Source of the DNA: Bacteroidota bacterium | GTDB lineage: Bacteria > Bacteroidota > Ignavibacteria > OLB7 | Assembly (NCBI GenBank): GCA_018266795.1 | Contig: JAFDZV010000011.1 | Location: 116,129-180,128, forward strand | Direction: 5' to 3' | Length of the DNA: 64,000 nucleotides | The notes under the pieces: generated by a model | Seen by the model: the letters and a program-made list of their open reading frames with translations, nothing else | What the model was told of the DNA's origin: nothing | Databases searched by the model: none | Position numbers and translations under genes: made by a program | In this document: positions 51,844 to 61,325 of the stretch, in pieces | Layout of the letters: the number at the start of each line of letters is the position of its first letter | Numbering within the stretch: the first letter of the stretch is position 1

Positions 51844-54066
51844 CTACCCTACGTCCGCATAGATCATGGCGCGCCGGGTTGCCTCGCGAAACACCTCGCG
51901 GATGCCCGCATGTTCCGGCTTCGCGAGTTCGGGATCATCCTCCACAACGGCAAACGCGGCCTTGCGTGCCTGCGTGATGATCGGCCCATCGGTCACCAGG
52001 TTGGCATGCCGGAACTCCGGGATGCCGCTCTGTCGCGTGCCGACGATGTCACCCGGCCCGCGCAGCTCCAGGTCGATCTCACTGATACGAAAGCCGTCGT
52101 TCGTCTCCACCATCGCCTGGAGCCGCCTGATCACGGCCTTCCGCTCCTGGCGGGCCTCGTTCTGCGACATGCCGCGCGACATCGCGTACCGGTAGTGATC
52201 CTTGGTCATGAGGATGCAGTAGGATTGCGCGTTCCCCCGCCCCACGCGCCCTCGCAACTGGTGCAGTTGCGAGAGCCCGAAGCGCTCCGCATTCTCCACC
52301 ACCATCACGCTCGCGTTCGGAACATCGATCCCCACCTCGATCACCGTGGTGGCAATCAACACGTCGATCTTTCTGGCGAGGAAGTCGCGCATGGCATCAT
52401 CCTTCTCGTACCAGAACATCTGGCCGTGAAGCAGGCCCAGCCGCAGATCCGGAAACACCTGGCTCTTCAGGTACTCGAAGTGCTCCACGGCGGACTTCAG
52501 TTCCAGCTTCTCGGACTTCTCCACGAGTGGGTACACGATGTAGACCTGACGCCCCTCGCGAACTTCCAGGCGAACGAAATCCCAGACGGCATCGATCTTG
52601 CTCTCGAAGCGGACGGCCGTGCGCACGGGCTTCCTGTTGGCCGGCAGTTCGTCGATGACGGAGACATCGAGGTCACCGTACAGCGTCATCGTCAATGTGC
52701 GCGGTATCGGCGTGGCGGTCATGATCAACGCATCGGGACGGCGCCCCTTGTTGCGCAGCTGCGCGCGCTGGTGCACGCCGAACCGATGCTGCTCATCGAT
52801 CACCACCAGACCGAGATTCGCATACTCCACCTCCTCCTGGAACAGCGCATGCGTCCCCACGATGATGGCGGCCTTGTTGTTCCGGATCTCGTAGAGCAGT
52901 TCCTCCCGCATCCGTTTCTTCTGCCCACCCACAAGCTGCACCACGGGAACCGGCAGGCCCTCCAGCAGGCGCTTCAACGTCTGAGTATGCTGTTCCGCCA
53001 GGATCTCCGTCGGCACCATGAACGCGGTCTGATATCCGTTCTCCGCGGCCACCAGCATTGCAAGCAGAGCAACGATGGTCTTGCCGGAACCCACGTCTCC
53101 CTGCAGCAGACGGTTCATGGCGTGCGGCGAGGCCATGTCCTGCATGATCTCGTGCAGCACACGTTTCTGCGCTCCGGTCAGCTCGAACCCCAGGCTCTCC
53201 ACCAGACGATGGGCCAGCTCGCTCCTGGTGGTGAAGGCGATGCCGGGCTCCTGCGCGAACGTGATCTCCTTGCGAACCGCCATCCCGAGCTCGAAGAAGA
53301 AGAGCTCCTCGAACTTCATGCGCCGGCGTGCCTGGTCCAGCAGTTCCTCGCTTTCCGGATAATGAAGCGTTCGCACCGCCGCCGCAAACGGCATCAGGCC
53401 GTACTCCTGCACCAGAGACTCCGGCAGCGACTCGCGCAGTTCCTCGTTCCCGTAGGTACGGAACAGATTCTCCATCACGGTGCGCATGGAGCGCGAGGTA
53501 AGCCCAACGGCCTTCATCTTCGCTCCTTCGCGATACTGCGGGATGATGCGACCGCTGTGAATCAGCGTCTCCTCCTCCTGCTCCAATCGCTCCATCTCGG
53601 GATGCGTCCACTGCAGCATGCCGCCAAATAATTCGGGCGCTCCGCTCACCGCCAGCACGTCGTCCGGCTGATAGGACTTGATGAAGAAGTGAACGGCGTG
53701 GAAGAAGACGAGGCTTGCCTCGCCGGTTGCATCGGCCACGCGGATCATGAGGCGCTTTCGTCCGCGGCCTCCCTCCACAACCTGCAGGCGCTTCACGGTC
53801 ACGATGGCGGTTACTTGGTCCGGCACCCCCTCCTCCCCTGCCAGCAGCATCCGGATCTGGCGGAGTGGGAGCACCGTCCGGCGATCCAGATACGCGCGCG
53901 GCGAGAAGAGGAACAGATCGCGAATCGTGAACACGCCCAGTTCCGCCAAGGCGGCGGCGCGCGCCGGTCCGATCCCCTTCACGAATTGCAGCGGGTACAC
54001 ATGGGTCTGCGCGCCGGAGGTATCCTCCACGGCAGTCTCCACCTTCTTGCCTGTTCGTTTCGCCAT
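51844..54066 (-). CDS. recG: ATP-dependent DNA helicase RecG
   Basis: A 740-residue branched-DNA helicase that regresses stalled forks. Wedge domain (residues about 60-170), then the SF2 helicase: LLQGDVGSGKTIVALLAML (Walker A), VVIDEQHRFGVHQRAQLR (DEQH box), MTATPIPRTLTMTLYGDLD (motif III), ENAERFGLSQLHQLRGRVGR (motif VI). The C-terminus LRGPGDIVGTRQSG is diagnostic of RecG. The start MAKRTGKKVETAVEDTSG adds a short basic tail. Length is slightly above the usual 690 residues. Confidence 0.97.
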   Translation of the reverse strand: MAKRTGKKVETAVEDTSGAQTHVYPLQFVKGIGPARAAALAELGVFTIRDLFLFSPRAYLDRRTVLPLRQIRMLLAGEEGVPDQVTAIVTVKRLQVVEGGRGRKRLMIRVADATGEASLVFFHAVHFFIKSYQPDDVLAVSGAPELFGGMLQWTHPEMERLEQEEETLIHSGRIIPQYREGAKMKAVGLTSRSMRTVMENLFRTYGNEELRESLPESLVQEYGLMPFAAAVRTLHYPESEELLDQARRRMKFEELFFFELGMAVRKEITFAQEPGIAFTTRSELAHRLVESLGFELTGAQKRVLHEIMQDMASPHAMNRLLQGDVGSGKTIVALLAMLVAAENGYQTAFMVPTEILAEQHTQTLKRLLEGLPVPVVQLVGGQKKRMREELLYEIRNNKAAIIVGTHALFQEEVEYANLGLVVIDEQHRFGVHQRAQLRNKGRRPDALIMTATPIPRTLTMTLYGDLDVSVIDELPANRKPVRTAVRFESKIDAVWDFVRLEVREGRQVYIVYPLVEKSEKLELKSAVEHFEYLKSQVFPDLRLGLLHGQMFWYEKDDAMRDFLARKIDVLIATTVIEVGIDVPNASVMVVENAERFGLSQLHQLRGRVGRGNAQSYCILMTKDHYRYAMSRGMSQNEARQERKAVIRRLQAMVETNDGFRISEIDLELRGPGDIVGTRQSGIPEFRHANLVTDGPIITQARKAAFAVVEDDPELAKPEHAGIREVFREATRRAMIYADVG

Positions 54067-54343
54067 AATTTCCGATCGCCGGATGCACCGTCCACCGGTG
54101 CTTCTCCCGACGACGCGCGCAAAATAGTATGTTGGATCCGCGATTCCGTTCCCTTCCGCTCCGGCAGCTCCTGCCTATCATCATCATGGGAAGGCGTCAC
54201 AAGCCGGCCATGCCGGCGTCGTACCGACAACGGAACAACATCACCCCACATCGACAGCCTCGAGCATTTCCTCGTTGCTCGGTCTCCCGATACGAACGCG
54301 CAGACGCACACCGGGAACCGTTGAAACCAATCCCGATACGATC

Positions 54344-55048
54344 ATGATTCAGATCGCCTCCCTCATCGTTCTGGCGCTTGCATGCACCTTGCAGACACCA
54401 TGCAGCATCGAATCATCGATGCAGGCCAACGCAGTGGCATCCACGCTTCGGTCCGGGCTCGTTCATCGCCGCGGCAAGGATGCCGACAGCACCTGGCCGT
54501 GGCACTTCGGGTTCAAGTCCGGCCGCCTCACGGCACGCACCAGGTTGGTTGCACCGCCGGGGCTCGATGCGAACCCGCAGACGACATCGGAGGTAACGGT
54601 CATGTTCGACGACTACGGCAAGCTGCTGCGAAGCGAGGGGACCGTGGACGGACACACCATCGTTGCCATCCTGCGCGACGACAGCTGCACGATCTACGAT
54701 CCGGCAACCCATCGGATGATGGCGCGCCAGCGCGATCTGACGATGGAACGGATCGGCCTGGAGCCCCTCTCCGCGGTCTCGTTCCGGTACCTCCAGGCGA
54801 TCAGAACCTTCCGAATGCGCGGAGCCGAACAGATCCTCGGGCTGGAGGCAACGGAGTATTCGTTCGACCAGCCAGAGTCGAGCACCAGGCTCTGGATGTG
54901 GAACGGCATGCTGCTTCGCATGGAACAGGCTGCCGGCCCGATGAAGCGGGAGCAGATGTACGAAGTCACGGGAATCGACAGCACCGCAGCCGTCGATCCC
55001 GCGCTCTTCACGCTGCCGCCGGACCTTAAGCCGGCCGCCGGGAACTGA
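54344..55048 (+). CDS. Secreted protein of unknown function
   Basis: A 234-residue protein with a signal peptide (IASLIVLALACTLQTPCS). The mature part has several beta-type segments (WPWHFGFKSGRLTARTRLVA; EVTVMFDDYGKLLRSEGTVD; YEVTGIDSTAAVDPALFTLP), reminiscent of LolA/outer-membrane lipoprotein-sorting-like folds (the terminal 'PALFTLPPDLKPA' also occurs in such DUF4412-like proteins), but this is weak. The ATG 54344 is preferred over 54275. It is divergent from recG. Confidence 0.72.
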   Translation: MIQIASLIVLALACTLQTPCSIESSMQANAVASTLRSGLVHRRGKDADSTWPWHFGFKSGRLTARTRLVAPPGLDANPQTTSEVTVMFDDYGKLLRSEGTVDGHTIVAILRDDSCTIYDPATHRMMARQRDLTMERIGLEPLSAVSFRYLQAIRTFRMRGAEQILGLEATEYSFDQPESSTRLWMWNGMLLRMEQAAGPMKREQMYEVTGIDSTAAVDPALFTLPPDLKPAAGN

Positions 55049-55214
55049 CGGTGTGCGGCCGCCGCCGCCGTGCCGGCCGTGACTTCCGTCATAGTTCGGC
55101 CCCGCGCCGGCAGAGTATCTTGCGCAATGCCATGGATGCCGCCGCCGACTGCGGGTGCGCAATCATGCCGTGCATTCCCGCTCGATCTCAATCTCTTCAT
55201 CGTTCCGCATCCTC

Positions 55215-56114
55215 ATGAGCACTGCACCCCTTCGCGACCGCATGGTCTCCTATGTTCACGACCTTCAGGACCGGATCTGTTCAGCACTGGAACTGGCCGA
55301 CGGCCGGGCGCGCTTTCACGAGGACCGATGGGAGCGTCCCGGCGGCGGCGGCGGCTGGGCGCGCGTTATCAGCGGCGGCAAGGTCTTCGAGAAGGGGGGC
55401 GTCAACGTCTCCACCGTGCACGGCCAGCTCCCGGAGAAACTGGCCGCGCGCATGGGAATCGAACGGGCGGACTTCTTCGCCACCGGCATCTCGCTGGTCA
55501 TCCATCCCGCATCGCCACGCGTCCCCACAGTGCATGCCAACTTCCGGTACTTCGAACAGTCCAACGGTGACGCATGGTTCGGCGGCGGTGCGGATCTCAC
55601 TCCCTATGTGGCCGATGCGGACGACGCACAACACTTCCATCGTACGCTGAAGGAAGCATGCGATCTCTACGGTGAGGAGCTCTATCCCGGATACAAGAAG
55701 CAATGCGATGAGTATTTCTACATCAGGCATCGCGGCGAGGCGAGAGGGATTGGCGGCGTCTTCTACGATTACCTGCGCGGCACTCCGGAGGAACTGGAGC
55801 GCACGTTCGACTTCCAGCAGTCCATGGGCGACGCATTTCTTCCCGCCTACATCCCAATCGTTGAGCGCCACAGGGAGGAACCGTTCACCGAACGGGAGAA
55901 GAAGTTTCAGTTGCTGCGGCGCGGGCGCTACGTGGAGTTCAATCTCGTGTACGATCGCGGCACGCTCTTCGGCCTGGAAACCGACGGCCGCACCGAGAGC
56001 ATCCTGATGTCGCTCCCTCCGGTTGTCCACTTCGACTACGTTGCGCCGATGGAATCGAACGAATCCGAATCAACGCTGATGAGCTGGCTGCGCGAGCCGC
56101 GCGAATGGGTGTAG
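55215..56114 (+). CDS. hemF: Oxygen-dependent coproporphyrinogen-III oxidase
   Basis: O2-dependent oxidative decarboxylation in haem biosynthesis. The 299-residue length is standard. Family blocks: GGKVFEKGGVNVSTVHGQLP, ISLVIHPASPRVPTVHANFR, DAWFGGGADLTPYVADADDA, HRGEARGIGGVFYDYL and RGRYVEFNLVYDRGTLFGLE. The ATG 55215 starts MSTAPLRDRMVSYVH; an upstream frame from 55155 has no homology. Its presence implies that oxygen is used for haem synthesis. Confidence 0.97.
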   Translation: MSTAPLRDRMVSYVHDLQDRICSALELADGRARFHEDRWERPGGGGGWARVISGGKVFEKGGVNVSTVHGQLPEKLAARMGIERADFFATGISLVIHPASPRVPTVHANFRYFEQSNGDAWFGGGADLTPYVADADDAQHFHRTLKEACDLYGEELYPGYKKQCDEYFYIRHRGEARGIGGVFYDYLRGTPEELERTFDFQQSMGDAFLPAYIPIVERHREEPFTEREKKFQLLRRGRYVEFNLVYDRGTLFGLETDGRTESILMSLPPVVHFDYVAPMESNESESTLMSWLREPREWV

Positions 56115-56233
56115 CCGGCCAGTGGCTCATGGTCCGTTGTCCGCGGAAGAGTGCGGCACACGTTCACTCTCCGGTGGCCGGCAGTTGTACTGCCGACACT
56201 GATATGAAACATGCGGCGGCTTCCAGTTCCTGG

Positions 56234-56308
56234 TACGCTCGGCTTCGCCTCGCTGTAGGACTTGGGTCTTAGTACGTTCGGCTGCGCCTCGCTGTGATTC
56301 TTGGCACC
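56234..56308. repeat. Tandem duplication in the hemF/cysteine-desulfurase spacer
   Basis: Two direct copies of TACG(C/T)TCGGCT(T/G)CGCCTCGCTGT (56234-56256 and 56273-56295). They are followed by text ending CCAAGGCCCAGGAACCAAGC (to 56348), related to the spacer at 51735. The 253-bp spacer 56115-56367 contains no gene. Confidence 0.55.
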
Positions 56309-56367
56309 GGAATCCGCCCGATCTAGCACCAAGGCCCAGGAACCAAGCACAAAGACCGAAACTCTCT

Positions 56368-57711
56368 CTACAACGTCTCGCGGCAGATCACTTTCGCAAC
56401 AGACTCATCCACCAGGCTTCCCCCCTGGGCCTGCGCCGCAAGCTCCGCAACGGCGCGAACCAGTTTCTCCAGATCTTCCTCGTTGTTGTAGATGCCGATG
56501 GTGGCTCGAACGGCGCCGGGCAATACCACATCCTCTCCCGCCTCGACCTTGCTGCGCACTGCTTCCGCGTCTGTACACGAGAGTAGCCGCGTCAGGTACG
56601 GATGCGCGCAGAAGCATCCGTTGCGTGTCGCGATGCCGTACTCGTTGTTCAGGATGGCGGAGACGGTGTCGTGATGCACGCCCTCGATGTTGAACGGCAT
56701 CACGCCAAGCTTCTTCTCCGGCGCGATGTCCCCGAGCATCGTAACACCGGGAATGGCGCGCAGACGGTTCTCGAATCCCTTCAACAGCTCCAGCTCGTGA
56801 GCGCGCACCCAGTCCATGCCGACCGAGGAGAGCCACTTCAGCGCCTCGCCGAGCGCAATCACCCCTGGAATGTTCGGCGTGCCGCCGGTGTGGCGGTCCA
56901 CCCCCTCGGCCCAGACGATGGTCTGGTCCGTCACGAACTTCACTGTCCCGCCGCCCGGGATGTACGGCTCCGAGCCGGCGAGCAGATCGTTCGGCGCAAT
57001 CAGGAAGGCCGTGCCGAACGGGGCGTACGCCTTGTGTCCCGCAGCGGCCAGCATGTCGATATGGTCATCCGCATCATTCCCTCCGATCTCGATGGTATGA
57101 TGGGCCAGGATCTGGGCGGCATCCACCAGCACCTTGGCGCCGAACCGATGGGCCAGCCGTGCGATGCGCTTCAGATCGGGCATGTAGCCGGTAACATTGC
57201 TCGCCGCGGTGATCGCCACAAGCTTCACTCTGTTGTTGCGAAGCTTCGTCTCCAGATCGTCGTAGTCGAGCGTGCCGTCATCCAGCACCTCGATTCGCAG
57301 CACAGGGCCGCGCCGGCGATGCGGCAGATCGTTGGAGTGATGCTCCATGGAGGAGACCAGGGTTGCCCCCTCCTTCTCCTGCATCAGGAAGCTCGCCATG
57401 TCCAGCGCGGAGGTAGTGTTGCCGGAGAAGAGCACGCTGTTGCGCGATGCATCCCCGCCAATGAAATCCATCACGACGCCGGCAACGCTGTCGTAGAGGT
57501 CCGATGCCCGCTGCGAGAGATAGTGATTCCCCCGATGGATGTTCGCATAGTACCGCTCCAGGAAGTCGCGGTAGCTGTCCAGCACAACCGTTGGCGGATG
57601 CGTGCTCGCGCCATGATCCAGATACGTGATGGTATGCGTAGTGCCGTTCGAGTTGACGAAACACTGCCGGGTGATCGGGAAGAGATCGCGAATCGAGTCG
57701 AGCGTAGACAT
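56368..57711 (-). CDS. PLP-dependent cysteine-desulfurase-like aminotransferase (class V)
   Basis: A 447-residue fold-type I PLP enzyme related to SufS/CsdA. The start TYLDHGASTHPPTVVLDSYR and YYANIHRGNHYLS region match the family. The PLP-binding lysine is in AAAGHKAYAPFGTAF, and HVG-like KVLVDAAQILAHH positions the aspartate and histidine. A catalytic-cysteine-containing loop reads RNGCFCAHP, with Cys candidates. Family members desulfurate cysteine or selenocysteine for Fe-S assembly. Which is the true reaction is not resolved. Start ATG 57711 (MSTLDSIRD) is preferred over 57726. It may support the Rieske and Fe-S proteins in the window. Confidence 0.88.
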   Translation of the reverse strand: MSTLDSIRDLFPITRQCFVNSNGTTHTITYLDHGASTHPPTVVLDSYRDFLERYYANIHRGNHYLSQRASDLYDSVAGVVMDFIGGDASRNSVLFSGNTTSALDMASFLMQEKEGATLVSSMEHHSNDLPHRRRGPVLRIEVLDDGTLDYDDLETKLRNNRVKLVAITAASNVTGYMPDLKRIARLAHRFGAKVLVDAAQILAHHTIEIGGNDADDHIDMLAAAGHKAYAPFGTAFLIAPNDLLAGSEPYIPGGGTVKFVTDQTIVWAEGVDRHTGGTPNIPGVIALGEALKWLSSVGMDWVRAHELELLKGFENRLRAIPGVTMLGDIAPEKKLGVMPFNIEGVHHDTVSAILNNEYGIATRNGCFCAHPYLTRLLSCTDAEAVRSKVEAGEDVVLPGAVRATIGIYNNEEDLEKLVRAVAELAAQAQGGSLVDESVAKVICRETL

Positions 57712-57821
57712 AGCGAGGAAGCCCACTGTAGAATCGGGGTTGATGGCGTGCCGAAGCGCACGCGAAGGATGAAGCGCAATTTATGAAGGATCGGCAGAGT
57801 GAGACGTACTGGCTTGTGAAA

Positions 57822-57927
57822 GGGTTGGTGAGTAGTCAGGAGGCGATCGTTATTCGTCAGTCGTCAGTTGTCAGTGGTTCACTGGCTATTCTCTACTGAC
57901 TTCTGACCACCAACCACTGACTGCTGT
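57822..57927. repeat. Intergenic inverted-repeat spacer, TCAGT family copy 2
   Basis: GGTTGGTGAGTAGTCAG (57824-57839) is complementary to CTACTGAC ... CACCAACC (57893-57915), with inner TCAGTGGTTC / CCACTGACTG words. It resembles the 3757-3850 element. It lies in the 279-bp divergent promoter space before mlaE. Confidence 0.65.
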
Positions 57928-58005
57928 CACCATCCATTACGCCCGCACGGCGCGATCGCTGCCGATTTCTTTCATACTTTCCTCTTTTCCCAATAGTTTC
58001 CGCAC

Positions 58006-58770
58006 GTGAACCATTTGAAATCGGTCATCCTGCAGTTCGGAAGCTATACCCAGTTCATCGGGCGTTTCTTCCGAACCATCTTCACGCCGCCGCATGAGTT
58101 CCGGCAGATCATGCGGCATGTGGACGACTTCGGCGCGATGTCGCTGCCGTTGATCGCGGTAGTGAACTTCATCATGGGTCTCATCCTTGCGATGCAGTCG
58201 CGCCCGACGATGGAGAAGTTCGGGGCCGCCGCGTTCATCCCTGCCATGGTCACGATCTCGATCGTGCGGGAACTGGGACCAGTGATCACGGCCCTCCTGG
58301 TTGCCGGGCGCGTTGCCTCCGGTATCGGCGCGGAACTCGGATCGATGAAGGTCACCGAGCAGATCGATGCGATGGAGTGCTCCGGTGTGGACCCCTACAA
58401 CTACCTGGTCACGACCCGCGTCATCGCACTGGCCCTTCTGATGCCGATCATCACGCTCTACGCGGAGTTCGTTGGCATCTTCGGCAGTTACGTAGCGGAG
58501 TTTCTCGCCACCGGCGTTACGCTCCGCTACTACTACGGGCAGGTGATCGAATCGCTCACGTTCGTGGACGTGGTTCCAGGCCTGCTCAAGACGATCGCGT
58601 TCGGGTTTGCGATAGCAGTCATCGGCGCCCACAAGGGCTTCAACACGGACTCCGGAACCGAGGGCGTGGGCCGGGCAACAACATCGGCGGTGGTGCTCTC
58701 ATCGCTCTGGATCATCCTCATCGACATGATCCTCGTGAAAGTATCCATCACCTACTTCCCGAATCCCTAG
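58006..58770 (+). CDS. mlaE: Phospholipid ABC transporter permease MlaE
   Basis: A 254-residue permease with five or six membrane helices. It forms the inner-membrane channel of the Mla system that moves phospholipids between the two membranes. Signature segments: MRHVDDFGAMSLPLIAVVNF, LVAGRVASGIGAELGSMKVT, EQIDAMECSGVDPYNYLV, and HKGFNTDSGTEGVGRAT. GTG start at 58006. The next gene starts immediately after its stop. Confidence 0.95.
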   Translation: MNHLKSVILQFGSYTQFIGRFFRTIFTPPHEFRQIMRHVDDFGAMSLPLIAVVNFIMGLILAMQSRPTMEKFGAAAFIPAMVTISIVRELGPVITALLVAGRVASGIGAELGSMKVTEQIDAMECSGVDPYNYLVTTRVIALALLMPIITLYAEFVGIFGSYVAEFLATGVTLRYYYGQVIESLTFVDVVPGLLKTIAFGFAIAVIGAHKGFNTDSGTEGVGRATTSAVVLSSLWIILIDMILVKVSITYFPNP

Positions 58771-59508
58771 ATGATCGAGATCCGCGATGTCTATAAGGCG
58801 TTCGGCAGCGGCCTGCGACCGCTCCAGGGGGTGAGCCTGGATGTCCCCACCGGCACGAACGTTGTCGTTCTCGGCAAGTCCGGCAGCGGCAAAAGCGTGC
58901 TGTTGAAGAGCATCGTCGGGCTTCTGGTCCCCGAACATGGAAGCATCACGGTTGCAGGCGAGGAAGTGGTGGGCGCCGATCGCAGGACGTTGCAATCCAT
59001 CCGGCGCAAGGTGGGCTACGTGTTCCAGAGCGGAGCATTGTACGACTCGCTGACCGTTGGAGAGAATCTTGCGTTTCCGTTGGAGAAGACCCGCGGCATC
59101 ACCGGAAGCGAGGCGCGCGAACGGGTGATGCACTACCTGGAACAGGTTGGGCTTCCGGAGAAGGTGAACAAGATGCCGAGCGAGCTTTCCGGCGGCCAGC
59201 GCAAGCGGATCGGCGTTGCTCGCACGATCATCACGGAGCCGGAGTATCTGCTGTACGACGAGCCTACAACAGGGCTCGATCCGCAGACCACGAAGGAGAT
59301 TGCGGAGCTGATCGTACACCTGAAACAGGATCTGAAGATAACGGCCGTCACCGTGACACACGATCCCTACTGCCTTCACATCGTGGCCGATACCGTCGCG
59401 TACCTGGAGGAGGGCAAGATCCTGTTCAACGGCACGAAGGATGAAGCGCACCGGTCGGACGTGGAGTTCCTTCGGATCTTCTTCTCGCTCCAGGAACATC
59501 GAGTCTGA
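58771..59508 (+). CDS. mlaF: Phospholipid ABC transporter ATP-binding protein MlaF
   Basis: A 245-residue ABC ATPase powering MlaE. Walker A GKSGSGKSVLLKSIVGLL, Q-loop GYVFQSGALYDSLTVGENL, signature ELSGGQRKRIGVARTI, Walker B YLLYDEPTTGLDP and switch VTHDPYC are all present. It follows mlaE with no gap. Its ATP-binding motif spacing is that of the MlaF group. Confidence 0.96.
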   Translation: MIEIRDVYKAFGSGLRPLQGVSLDVPTGTNVVVLGKSGSGKSVLLKSIVGLLVPEHGSITVAGEEVVGADRRTLQSIRRKVGYVFQSGALYDSLTVGENLAFPLEKTRGITGSEARERVMHYLEQVGLPEKVNKMPSELSGGQRKRIGVARTIITEPEYLLYDEPTTGLDPQTTKEIAELIVHLKQDLKITAVTVTHDPYCLHIVADTVAYLEEGKILFNGTKDEAHRSDVEFLRIFFSLQEHRV

Positions 59509-59591
59509 CCCGGATGCGGCTGCGCACGGCGGCGATGCGCCCCGGTTGCAGCCATGTTGCCCGATATTCATTCGCTATTTATCTGGACCCA

Positions 59592-60650
59592 ATGAGTACG
59601 AAAGGTTCTGAGGCAGTTGAACCGATGGCTACGGGCCGGGACCGCACCAAGCGGGTGCTGCGCGTTGGCCTGTTCGCGCTGCTGGGATTCGTGATCCTGG
59701 TGATCGGCGTCTTCGTGATCGGCGACAAACAGAACATGTTCAATCCAACCTTCACGGTATACTCGGACTTCACCAGCGTAGAAGGACTGAAGCCCGGTGC
59801 ACTGGTGCGGATCAACGGCATCAAGGTTGGCTCCGTAAGCAAGGTGGAGTTGAAGCTGGACTCCGTTTCGTTCGTCCGCGTGACGATGATCATCGATGAT
59901 GACTCGCGGAAGTTCGTGCGAACCACAACGGTTGCCTCCGTTGCCCAGCAGGGGTTGATCGGCGACAAGCAGATCGAGCTGAGCGTCACCTCCCCCTCCG
60001 CACCGATCGTTCCCAACGGTGCGCAGCTGCAGTCGGCGGCGCCAACCAACTACACGGCGATCTTCGAGGATGCACGAACCGCGGTGAAGAACACGGAGGG
60101 GATCACCGCATCGCTGGACACCCTCTTCCTCCGCTTCCGGCGGGGTGAGGGCACACTGGGCAAGCTCCTCACGGACGACGAGGCCTACATCGGCCTCACC
60201 CGCGTCACCAGCGCAACGGAGCGGCTGCTCAACCAGACCAGCAATCAGCTTGCCAGCGTTACCGCAACGCTGAACCGCGCGGCGCTGAACGTCGACGATA
60301 TCACCAACGAGAGCAAGAAGCTGGTTGCGGATATCGGCAACGGCAAGGGTACCATCGGAGCGCTCCTGTACGATCGCTCGCTCTACGATTCGCTCGAATC
60401 GCTTACCGGCACCTTGAACGATGCCGCCGGCTCCGCAAGCTTCGCGGCACGCGAGTTCGGCATCAACATGCGCGGCCTGCGAAGCAGCTGGCTTGGAGGG
60501 CTGTTCAGAGGCGACGAACAGCAGGAGGAGCAGTCCGCGATGATGCAGCGTGAAGTCGAGATCCGCCTGGAGGAACTGAAGAGGCAGAAGGAGTTGCTGG
60601 ACAGACGCGAGCGCGAGATGATGGCCAAGGAAAAGCAGTCGCAACGGTAG
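59592..60650 (+). CDS. mlaD: MlaD/MCE-domain substrate-binding protein
   Basis: A 352-residue membrane-anchored protein. N-terminal helix (GLFALLGFVILVIGVFVIGD), then an MCE domain (FTVYSDFTSVEGLKPGALVR; INGIKVGSVSKVEL), then a long alpha-helical, Ser/Thr/Asn-rich region and a charged C-terminal coiled coil (EIRLEELKRQKELLDRRERE). MCE rings hold phospholipid for transfer across the periplasm. The ATG 59592 starts MSTKGSEAVE; the frame upstream to 59514 has no homology. With mlaE and mlaF it forms the classic three-gene operon. Confidence 0.93.
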   Translation: MSTKGSEAVEPMATGRDRTKRVLRVGLFALLGFVILVIGVFVIGDKQNMFNPTFTVYSDFTSVEGLKPGALVRINGIKVGSVSKVELKLDSVSFVRVTMIIDDDSRKFVRTTTVASVAQQGLIGDKQIELSVTSPSAPIVPNGAQLQSAAPTNYTAIFEDARTAVKNTEGITASLDTLFLRFRRGEGTLGKLLTDDEAYIGLTRVTSATERLLNQTSNQLASVTATLNRAALNVDDITNESKKLVADIGNGKGTIGALLYDRSLYDSLESLTGTLNDAAGSASFAAREFGINMRGLRSSWLGGLFRGDEQQEEQSAMMQREVEIRLEELKRQKELLDRREREMMAKEKQSQR

Positions 60651-60678
60651 GCCCGGGAGCCATGAAGCCGGAAATGAC

Positions 60679-60716
60679 AAAGCGGTTGCGGCGTTGAACG
60701 CCGCAACCGCTTTCCT
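60679..60716 (+). terminator. Strong, bidirectional-capable terminator after mlaD
   Basis: AAAGCGGTTGCGGCG (60679-60693) and CGCCGCAACCGCTTT (60699-60713) form a 15-bp stem with a 5-nt loop, with A/T at both ends. It can end the mla operon and also the convergent Rieske transcript. Confidence 0.82.
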
Positions 60717-60781
60717 ATAGTCGGCGATCGAAACTCATTGCTGCCACAATTCATTCCGATCGCCGACGCCGGATACCTTCA

Positions 60782-61240
60782 TCAGAAGTTCACATGCACC
60801 ATACCCGTGCTGGCATCGTACGTTGTCGTATAGGTCGTCAGCCGGTTCCTGGCGGGGCCGCGAAGCACCGCGCCCGTTGTATCAAACTCTGACCCGTGAC
60901 AGGAGCATAACATCACACCGTTCGACGGCGCGTCCAGTGTGCACCCCTCGTGCGTACAATTCATGGAGATCGCCACATAGGTGGTGGCGCTTTTCCGCAC
61001 GATCAGCAGCGGCGAGCCTTCAGGCCCGTTTCCGCTCGTCACCAGCGCCTGGTTGTCGCCGGTCAACGTGGATACATTGTAATCCGCCTGAACGTTGCCG
61101 GGGCCGCTGAGGGAATTGCAGCCGCTCACCACCGGCGAAGCCATGCCTACAATCGCAACTCCGACAATCCCCCACGTACATGCTTTCATGAAATCACGAC
61201 GGCCGATCGGCTGGTCGTTTCCGAGAATGTTCAATGCCAT
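60782..61240 (-). CDS. Tat-exported Rieske [2Fe-2S] lipoprotein (canonical type), copy 1
   Basis: A 152-residue protein. Tat signal GRRDFMKACTWGIVGVAIVG followed by a lipobox (VVSGC, Cys41), so it is probably a periplasm-facing lipoprotein. Rieske motifs are canonical: NCTHEGC (Cys95, His97, Cys100) and LCSCHGSEFD (Cys112, Cys114, His115), with the disulfide cysteines as well, consistent with a high-potential cluster. No transmembrane anchor like that of the bc1 complex is present. The ATG 61240 is chosen; an in-frame GTG at 61249 adds three residues. It is a paralogue of 63104-63595. Confidence 0.92.
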   Translation of the reverse strand: MALNILGNDQPIGRRDFMKACTWGIVGVAIVGMASPVVSGCNSLSGPGNVQADYNVSTLTGDNQALVTSGNGPEGSPLLIVRKSATTYVAISMNCTHEGCTLDAPSNGVMLCSCHGSEFDTTGAVLRGPARNRLTTYTTTYDASTGMVHVNF

Positions 61241-61325
61241 CGCACACACCCTTTTCGTAGTTCATAATCGTTGGCACACTTCCGTGTAGCGGGTATCCCC
61301 GGCATGCCCGAAGAATCACGGTACC

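Noticed and set aside
51754-53631. Long plus-strand frame opposite recG
   Set aside because: It is a shadow of recG with His/Gln/Leu-rich composition; recG motifs are intact.
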